A stretch of DNA of 10,740 nt, from contig JBKQWK010000013.1 in NCBI GenBank assembly GCA_052139595.1, forward strand, positions 1-10,740. The letters are read 5' to 3'. The notes beneath the pieces were generated by a model. The model ran no database searches. It saw only the letters and a program-made list of their open reading frames with translations, and had not been told where the DNA came from. The translations under genes and the position numbers were made by a program. This DNA comes from JBKQWK01 sp052139595 (lineage in GTDB: Bacteria > Actinomycetota > Thermoleophilia > UBA2241). Below, piece after piece: positions 6,988-10,740 of the stretch (positions within the stretch are counted from its first letter, which is position 1; each line of letters starts with the position of its first letter).

Positions 6988-8779
6988 GACGCTGCTGTCG
7001 CGGCTCGAGGCCGTGAAGCCGGTCGGGCCGAACAAGTGGATGGCGTGTTGTCCGGCGCACGATGATCGTGAGCCGTCCTTGAGCGTCGCCGTCGGTGAGA
7101 ACGGCGGCATCGTGCTGCACGACCACGCCGGCTGTGAGACAGACGATATTCTCGCCAAGATTGGCCTGAGCATGGCCGACCTGATGCCGCCGAACGGCAA
7201 CGGCAATCACGATGCCTGGACCCCGCGCGGCGACGCGGTTGCTACCTATGACTATCACGACGAACACGCTCGGCTGCTGTACACGGTTCACCGCACCGCT
7301 GACAAACAGTTCCCCGTCTCGGTGCCTGATGCCACGTCCAAGACCGGCAAACGTTGGAAGTTGGGGGACACCCGCCGCGTGTTGTATAACCTGCCGGCGG
7401 TGGTGGCGGAAGTTGCCGCTCGGCGAACGGTTGGCGATGACGGAGAGACGACCCCCGGCACGGTCCTGCTTATTGAAGGCGAGAAGGACGTTGAAACCGC
7501 CCGCCGCCTTGGCATCGTTGCGACGACGGCACCGTTTGGCGCCAGTCAGCCGTGGCTGCCCGAGTTCTCGGAGAGCCTGCGCAGCGCTGACGTGATCGTG
7601 ATTCCCGATAACGATGCTGCCGGCCGTAAGCACATGGCAGAGGCCGCCGCCGCCTTGCAAGGCATCGCCAAGAGCGTGACGTGGCTCGAACTGCCCAATC
7701 TGCTCGAGAAAGGTGACTTGTCCGACTGGGTAGGCTCTGGCGGTACCGCCGACGCACTGGAGCGCCTGGCTGCTGAGGCAAAGCGCGAAGGCCAGACGCC
7801 GCCGCCGGCTGACGAGCTGCCGATCACAACCGCCGGCGCATTTCTCGCCCGCACACCAGAAAAGGTTGATTGGCTGATCGACGGACTGGTCGCGCGCGGC
7901 TCCGTCACGGAAGTCGCCGCCAAAATCAAAACTGGCAAAACAACGCTCATCGTAGAGATGGTCGCAGCGATCACTCGCGGCCAACCGTTCCTCGGTTTCG
8001 CGAGCACTCGTGCCCGCGCCCTGTACATGACTGAAGAGCGGCCGGGGACGTTTCGTGCCGTCCTTGTCCGTGGTGGCATCGACGGCGGCGACGACCTCCA
8101 CATCCTGCTGCAGCAAGACACTCCTGCTGGTGGATGGGCTGAGATCGCCGCTCCCGTGATTGCCTGCTGCCAGCGCAACACGATAGATCTGGTGGTGATT
8201 GACACTCTGGGTGCCTGGGCTGGACTTGGCGGTGACGAAGAGAACAACGCCGGCGCTGCGTTGGCAGCGATGCAACCCGCGATCGACATGGCGAGCGCTG
8301 GACTAGCGGTGATCACTTCTCGCCACGGCCGTAAAAGTGGCGGCGATATCGGCGACTCGGCTCGCGGCTCAAGCGCCTTCGGCGGCAGTGCCGACATCCT
8401 GCTTGATCTTCGTCGGCCACGCGGTTCCGGGCATCCTGAGCGGCGCGAACTGGCCTGCCTGAGCCGCTTCGACGAATCCCCCAACGAGATCGTTATTGAG
8501 CGCCAAGGCGGCCACTACGTCTGCCTGGGAGACGCTACTGAGCTGGCTCGCGAGCAAATTCGCGAGGCAGTTCTTGAGCACACGCCGGTCGGCGAAGAAG
8601 TTGCGCAGACGGTCAAAGAAATCGTGGCGGCAGTCGGTGATGACGCTAGCGAGTCGACGGTTTCCAACATGCTGCGCGACCTCGCGAGCGAGCACATTCT
8701 GGCGCGAAAGAAAGGCGTCGGCAGCGCAAGCTCGAGTGCATATGGCTACTGGCGTACAAACGATGAATCTAGTCTCTAA
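6977..8779 (+). CDS. Primase-helicase (zinc finger, TOPRIM, RecA-fold ATPase, C-terminal winged helix)
   Basis: A 600-residue replication protein expected to prime and unwind the element's DNA. Seen in order: a zinc-finger region with C25-P-A-H28 and H50-A-G-C53, a C-x2-H...H-x2-C variant of the CHC2 type; a TOPRIM domain with LLIEGEKD (E167, E169) and IPDNDAAGRKH (D211, D213) at about 163-240; a RepA/AAA_25-like ATPase with P-loop AKIKTGKTT (315-323), Walker B DLVVIDT (D409) and ITSRHGRKSGGDIGDSARGSSAF at 446-468; and a C-terminal segment about 525-592 (STVSNMLRDLASEHIL) resembling a winged helix. ATG 6977 is preferred; GTG 6968 in the same frame is possible, and neither has a strong ribosome site (GAGGG at 6961-6965). 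The stop lies inside a palindrome that starts a hairpin-rich non-coding stretch. Confidence 0.9.
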   Translation: MDVETLLSRLEAVKPVGPNKWMACCPAHDDREPSLSVAVGENGGIVLHDHAGCETDDILAKIGLSMADLMPPNGNGNHDAWTPRGDAVATYDYHDEHARLLYTVHRTADKQFPVSVPDATSKTGKRWKLGDTRRVLYNLPAVVAEVAARRTVGDDGETTPGTVLLIEGEKDVETARRLGIVATTAPFGASQPWLPEFSESLRSADVIVIPDNDAAGRKHMAEAAAALQGIAKSVTWLELPNLLEKGDLSDWVGSGGTADALERLAAEAKREGQTPPPADELPITTAGAFLARTPEKVDWLIDGLVARGSVTEVAAKIKTGKTTLIVEMVAAITRGQPFLGFASTRARALYMTEERPGTFRAVLVRGGIDGGDDLHILLQQDTPAGGWAEIAAPVIACCQRNTIDLVVIDTLGAWAGLGGDEENNAGAALAAMQPAIDMASAGLAVITSRHGRKSGGDIGDSARGSSAFGGSADILLDLRRPRGSGHPERRELACLSRFDESPNEIVIERQGGHYVCLGDATELAREQIREAVLEHTPVGEEVAQTVKEIVAAVGDDASESTVSNMLRDLASEHILARKKGVGSASSSAYGYWRTNDESSL

Positions 8780-8808
8780 CTTTTACGACCCCGCGGGTCT
8801 TAAAAGTT
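8778..8808. repeat. 31-bp palindrome over the primase-helicase stop codon
   Basis: AACTTTTA-c-GACCC-cgc-GGGTC-t-TAAAAGTT is symmetric about 8793, with 13 of 14 arm positions paired. It begins on the last two bases of the stop codon. No T-run follows, so a plain intrinsic terminator is not the only reading; its ACTTTTA arms recur at 8916-8922 and 8940-8946. Confidence 0.8.
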
Positions 8809-8850
8809 TGGCTTTCAAGGCTCGAAACGCCCATCTTGCGCTCGCTTTTC

Positions 8851-8880
8851 GGGAAAGAGAGTCCCCCAGGGACTCTCCCC
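8851..8880. repeat. Strong hairpin with GAGAGTCCC stem
   Basis: GAGAGTCCC (8857-8865) and GGGACTCTC (8869-8877) form a perfect 9-bp stem with a CCA loop. Outer GGG (8851-8853) can pair with CCC (8878-8880) around an AAA bulge. Flanking CGCTTT (8843-8848) and AAAGCG (8895-8900) are also complementary. It may be a terminator for the primase gene or part of an origin. Confidence 0.75.
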
Positions 8881-8910
8881 CGACTGGCGAAGCGAAAGCG
8901 TCAGGGTTTC

Positions 8911-8950
8911 TTCTAACTTTTATGACACCTCTCTATAGATAAAAGTAGAA
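8911..8950. repeat. Inverted repeat sharing the ACTTTTA motif
   Basis: TTCT-a-ACTTTTAT (8911-8923) pairs with ATAAAAGT-AGAA (8939-8950) with one bulged base and a 15-base loop. The left arm continues a direct repeat: 8912-8929 matches 8775-8792 in 16 of 18 positions. It lies about 120 bp after the related palindrome at 8778-8808. Confidence 0.75.
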
Positions 8951-9031
8951 ACGATGCACTTCGTATTAGCACACATTGTGGCCGTCCTAGGGTGTTAGCG
9001 CGGCGGCAGTGGCTAAGGAGCTGAAAACACC

Positions 9032-9124
9032 ATGACTATGGCGACAACACTTGAGTTTGGCTGCTGGGAGCGGGGAGAGCTAGGGAGCAAATGGATAGCA
9101 TCGTGGGCACATCGTGACAACTAA
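9032..9124 (+). CDS. Possible 30-residue small protein or leader
   Basis: ATG 9032 to TAA 9122-9124 encodes 30 residues beginning MTMATTLEFGCWERGEL and rich in Trp (three). AAGGAG at 9015-9020 lies 11 bases upstream, slightly far. It overlaps the start of the next gene by 11 bases and could set up coupled translation. A competing tiny frame (ATG 9091 to TGA 9115-9117, product MDSIVGTS) has GGGAG 4 bases upstream, and its stop overlaps the next start as GTGA. Neither has homology I can see, so this is speculative. Confidence 0.25.
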   Translation: MTMATTLEFGCWERGELGSKWIASWAHRDN

Positions 9125-9629
9125 CGGCGACAACAAAGAGCACCCCTGGACGACCGGCGAGGTAGCCATCCTGCGCCGCAACGGCCACCTTGGTGCCGCT
9201 GCTCTTGCCGCGATGCTAGGTCGTTCGCAAGCGTCGGTCACGAGCGCTGCCCGACGCTTTCGCATCTCATTGCGGCGACAAGGATCGCGTCGTGGTAGCG
9301 TCCTCGGGCAGCCACGTGGAGTATCGCTCAGGAGCGAGGTTCGCGTCAGTCTCGCTAGCGACCGTTTACTGGCGGCCCTTGTCGTCAAGCGAATGCAAGT
9401 CGACCGCGATGCTGACCTCTGCCCGTTCTGTGGCCGGCGGCCGATCGTCAATCACAGCACTGGCCTCTGCGCCGTCTGCCATGTTCGCAAACTGACGGAG
9501 GCACATCGTGACGCCCTGGCCGAGTTAGAAGCGCGGCGCGAACTGGATGCGGCGAAACAGATGCTGCATCGCGCTCGCGAGGCGGCGGGAGAAACACCCA
9601 GAGGAGGAGTTCGTGACGACGATCACTGA
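9114..9629 (+). CDS. SANT/Myb-like HTH plus zinc-ribbon protein
   Basis: A 171-residue, probably DNA-binding protein of unknown role. Residues 11-53 (WTTGEVAILRRNGHLGAAALAAMLGRSQASVTSAARRF) have the W-x-x-x-E...A-x2-LGR-S-x2-S-V-x3-A-R-R pattern of SANT/Myb-like or GcrA-like HTH domains. Residues 100-130 form a four-Cys zinc ribbon (C103-x2-C106, C119-x2-C122), followed by a charged helix (LTEAHRDALAELEARRELDAA). Similar HTH-ribbon proteins occur on actinobacterial mobile elements, but I cannot name a function. The start is GTG 9114 with no ribosome site of its own; translation may be coupled to a short upstream frame. The 3' end holds the GAGGAGGAG site for a possible next frame at 9613. Confidence 0.75.
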   Translation: MTTNGDNKEHPWTTGEVAILRRNGHLGAAALAAMLGRSQASVTSAARRFRISLRRQGSRRGSVLGQPRGVSLRSEVRVSLASDRLLAALVVKRMQVDRDADLCPFCGRRPIVNHSTGLCAVCHVRKLTEAHRDALAELEARRELDAAKQMLHRAREAAGETPRGGVRDDDH

Positions 9630-9909
9630 TGCCCTTCTCGCACAGGAAGTGCCACCTACGCCGCCATATATTCCGCTCCCAGCGGTCGGGCGAGTAATGT
9701 GGCCACTACGCCACACGAACGCCCGTGTTGGCACGTGTGGCGAAGATAGGCGAACGGCGACCAACCATGGCCACAACGAGAAAGGGCGCCCGGCGGCGCC
9801 CCCTCGGGGTGGCGTGTGCGTTACTCGAGCGTGTAGGCGCGAAAGCCCTCGGCGGCGTGTTCGAGGTCGAGGACGCGCTGGTGCATCCAGGCAAGATTGT
9901 CGGTGGTGA
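9613..9909 (+). CDS. Doubtful 98-residue frame
   Basis: GTG 9613 has an excellent site, GAGGAGGAG (9601-9609), 3 bases upstream, and lies inside the end of the previous gene, which favours coupled translation. The first ~58 residues (VTTITDALLAQEVPPTPPYI and on) look plausible. After that the product is Arg/Pro/Gly-rich and runs through the terminator hairpin at 9784-9801 and antisense to the better-supported gene at 9821-10045. Either a short real gene has decayed or read-through extends it, or the frame is chance. No family recognised. Confidence 0.3.
   Translation: MTTITDALLAQEVPPTPPYIPLPAVGRVMWPLRHTNARVGTCGEDRRTATNHGHNEKGRPAAPPRGGVCVTRACRRESPRRRVRGRGRAGASRQDCRW
9784..9801 (-). terminator. 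Intrinsic terminator of the 74-residue gene
   Basis: On the minus strand GGGCGCC-GCCG-GGCGCCC forms a 7-bp GC stem followed by TTTCTC, 19 bases after the stop of the gene ending at 9821. Position and orientation suit that gene. The structure could also stop rightward transcription. Confidence 0.6.
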
Positions 9910-10045
9910 CGGGGTCGTTAGCCGCGCGCTGTTCGTCGTAGTCTCCGAGGCATTCCTGCATCTCGGCGACGAGGCTCATGGCCTGGTCGATGGCCTCGCG
10001 CATGAGCTGGCCTGTTACGGTGGTCTCGCGGGTGGTGGTGGTCAT
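9821..10045 (-). CDS. Small acidic helical protein of unknown function
   Basis: A 74-residue product starting MTTTTRETTVTGQLMREAID and ending AEGFRAYTLE. The ATG at 10045 has GGGAGG 5 bases upstream, an excellent site, so this start is preferred over an upstream in-frame ATG near 10120. The body (residues about 12-70) is predicted by eye to be helical and acidic, with no cysteines other than one at position 32 and no membrane segment. No family recognised. It points back toward the primase cluster and ends in its own terminator, so it is a separate transcription unit, possibly an accessory or antagonist of the element. That role is a guess. Confidence 0.65.
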   Translation of the reverse strand: MTTTTRETTVTGQLMREAIDQAMSLVAEMQECLGDYDEQRAANDPVTTDNLAWMHQRVLDLEHAAEGFRAYTLE

Positions 10046-10072
10046 GGTGGCCTCCCTTGGCCTCGTTTTCGT

Positions 10073-10088
10073 GTACGACGGTACGACG
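10073..10088. repeat. GTACGACG x2
   Basis: Two exact abutting 8-bp copies in the leader of the 74-residue gene, the first of the tandem-repeat blocks that fill the right end of the window. Confidence 0.7.
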
Positions 10089-10091
10089 TGT

Positions 10092-10120
10092 TCATCACTC
10101 TGGTGGCAAGGCGAAGTCAA
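10092..10120 (-). promoter_or_regulatory. Possible promoter of the 74-residue gene
   Basis: On the minus strand TTGACT (10115-10120, 5 of 6) precedes TGATGA (10092-10097, weak) by 17 bp. The transcript would start near 10086 and pass a tandem GTACGACG repeat (10073-10088) before the ATG at 10045. Confidence 0.35.
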
Positions 10121-10191
10121 CCGCCTTTCGCGAGGTTGTCGTTTCCGGCAAGATAGGTTCGCGATCGCGGGCGTCGCTATCGCTATCCACC

Positions 10192-10328
10192 GTTGGTAGC
10201 CGTTGGTACGTTGGTGGTCGTTGATGTCTGGTTGATGTCTGGTTGGTGTCTGCTGCTGATCTACTGCTCTGCTCGCGGTCGTTGGTACGGTCGTCGTCGT
10301 TGGTACGTTGGTGTTGGTACGTTGGTAC
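10192..10328. repeat. GTTGGTAC-type repeat array
   Basis: GTTGGTAC occurs exactly at 10202, 10281, 10299, 10313 and 10321, with close variants at 10192, 10210 and 10307. Embedded is a perfect-length 11-bp tandem: GTTGATGTCTG (10220-10230), GTTGATGTCTG (10231-10241), GTTGGTGTCTG (10242-10252). All copies point the same way. Possible iterons or regulator sites, or slippage products. Confidence 0.8.
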
Positions 10329-10385
10329 GAAGGTAGTCGTTCGCGTTATGCAGATGGATAGCATCAGCGCACAGAACTACCACGC

Positions 10386-10475
10386 ACCTCGGCACCAACC
10401 TCGGCACCAGTGTCTGCAGCAGAGTTGTCGGCAGAGTTGTTGGAGAGTCGTTGGAGAGTCGTCGGAGAGTCGCGG
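10386..10475. repeat. Three successive 11-12-bp tandem blocks
   Basis: ACCTCGGCACCA is exactly duplicated at 10386-10397 and 10398-10409. GCAGAGTTGTCG (10419-10430) is followed by GCAGAGTTGTTG (10431-10442). Then come three 11-bp units: GAGAGTCGTTG (10443-10453), GAGAGTCGTCG (10454-10464) and GAGAGTCGCGG (10465-10475). Each block has a different unit but almost the same length. Confidence 0.85.
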
Positions 10476-10509
10476 CCAGATCAAGGTGCATCAGGCTACA
10501 TCAGGCACT

Positions 10510-10551
10510 AGATCAAGGCCAGATCGAGGAAGATCGAGGCCAATCGAGGCC
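10510..10551. repeat. AGATCGAGGCC-type tandem repeats
   Basis: AGATCAAGGCC (10510-10520), AGATCGAGGA (10521-10530), AGATCGAGGCC (10531-10541) and AATCGAGGCC (10542-10551) are four degenerate 10-11-bp units in a row, preceded by a doubled CATCAGGC (near 10489 and 10499). Confidence 0.75.
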
Positions 10552-10740
10552 AGGTATCGAGCAGATGTCGGCTGCAGACCGGATAGGGGGGTCGCACGGC
10601 GATGCGAAACCAGGAACCTCGCTCTCGCCACTCCCGCGAAAATCTGCAATTTGTCGCCCACTTTCGTGCTTCTGGGATCCGCCCTCTGTTACGAAAAGGG
10701 CGCGGGTGAGCGTCGCGCTACACTCATATCATGAGCTTCC

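Larger units (their letters stand above)
8780..9113. other. Candidate replication origin / non-coding gap after primase-helicase
   Basis: This 334-bp gap holds the two related ACTTTTA inverted repeats and the strong hairpin described separately, then about 160 bp with only tiny frames. Origins of small integrative elements and satellites often lie beside the replication gene and contain inverted repeats or iterons recognised by it. The structures are seen; the origin role is inferred. Part of the gap may simply be terminator. Confidence 0.4.
3620..10740. mobile_element. Integrative element in tRNA-fMet, left part only
   Basis: The element signature is a tRNA 3' end, then integrase (-) and its coupled partner (-), then divergently XRE regulator, excisionase-like protein, broken Cys-rich gene and primase-helicase (+), followed by a hairpin-rich gap. 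This matches the integration/replication cores of PICI-type phage satellites and of actinobacterial integrative elements. No capsid, terminase, FtsK/Tra or relaxase gene is seen, so the class is open. The right boundary is not in the window, or was missed. The span given runs to the window edge and is a minimum guess. The part after about 10046 could be host DNA. Confidence 0.65.
10121..10740. other. Right-end stretch without a convincing gene
   Basis: Frames here are open on both strands but give low-complexity Thr/Arg/Gln/Ser-rich translations of the tandem repeats, without ribosome sites. Beyond the repeats, CGCCCT (10680-10685) and AGGGCG (10697-10702) can form a 6-bp hairpin. An ATG at 10731 may open a new gene, but only 10 bases remain, so nothing can be said about it. 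Confidence 0.5.

Noticed and set aside
6860..8275. A 471-codon open frame on the minus strand
   Set aside because: It is the antisense of the primase-helicase, whose domains are clear. The product has no recognisable motif and its length comes from high GC content.
9091..10365. 12-bp word ATGGATAGCATC present at 9091 and at 10354
   Set aside because: A shared 12-mer is expected by chance a few times in a window of this size, and the match does not extend cleanly.
10192..10551. Possible CRISPR array
   Set aside because: Units are 8-12 bp, abutting and different between blocks, with no regular spacers and no cas gene.
10243..10734. Plus-strand frame through the tandem repeats
   Set aside because: Translation is Arg/Gln/Ser-rich and follows the repeats; no ribosome site; an overlapping minus-strand frame (10095-10364) is equally low in complexity.
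10046..10740. attR (second copy of the tRNA-fMet 3' end)
   Set aside because: No segment resembling the T arm and acceptor end of the tRNA was found here or elsewhere in the window.

Overview
The window is high-GC DNA from a Gram-positive-like bacterium, probably an actinobacterial lineage. No rRNA or marker gene fixes the taxon. The argument rests on two things: a RipA/PcsB-style NlpC/P60 wall hydrolase with an N-terminal coiled coil, and the style of the integrase module. A molybdopterin/tungsten-type aldehyde:ferredoxin oxidoreductase suggests an anaerobic or facultative host.

Host segment (about 1-3619): a complete AOR-family oxidoreductase (127-1863, +) converges on a two-gene minus-strand pair, an NlpC/P60 hydrolase (2286-3425) followed by a small one-helix membrane protein (1909-2232). 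An initiator tRNA gene (tRNA-fMet, 3543-3619, +, CCA encoded) follows, with a good sigma70-type promoter at 3498-3527.

Mobile segment (about 3620 to at least 10046, probably past the window end): an integrative element appears to sit in the 3' end of tRNA-fMet. Its left end has a tandem TTTGTACTCCG repeat (possible integrase arm sites) and a tyrosine integrase reading toward the tRNA. The integrase is translationally coupled to an upstream coiled-coil/HTH protein. Divergent from that pair runs a rightward cluster: an XRE-type regulator, an excisionase-like HTH protein, a small Cys-rich gene broken by an amber codon, and a zinc-finger/TOPRIM/RecA-fold primase-helicase. The primase-helicase gene ends in a 31-bp palindrome that opens a hairpin-rich non-coding stretch, a candidate replication origin. 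After it come a SANT/Myb-like HTH plus zinc-ribbon gene, a doubtful small frame, and a convergent 74-aa acidic gene with its own terminator.

Right end (10046-10740): no convincing gene. About 10073-10560 is built from successive, unrelated blocks of 8-12-bp tandem repeats. The layout int / divergent regulator / xis / primase-helicase / putative ori matches phage-satellite islands of the PICI type and also the replication-integration core of actinobacterial integrative elements. No packaging, capsid or transfer gene is visible, so the type of element is undecided, and no right attachment site was seen.
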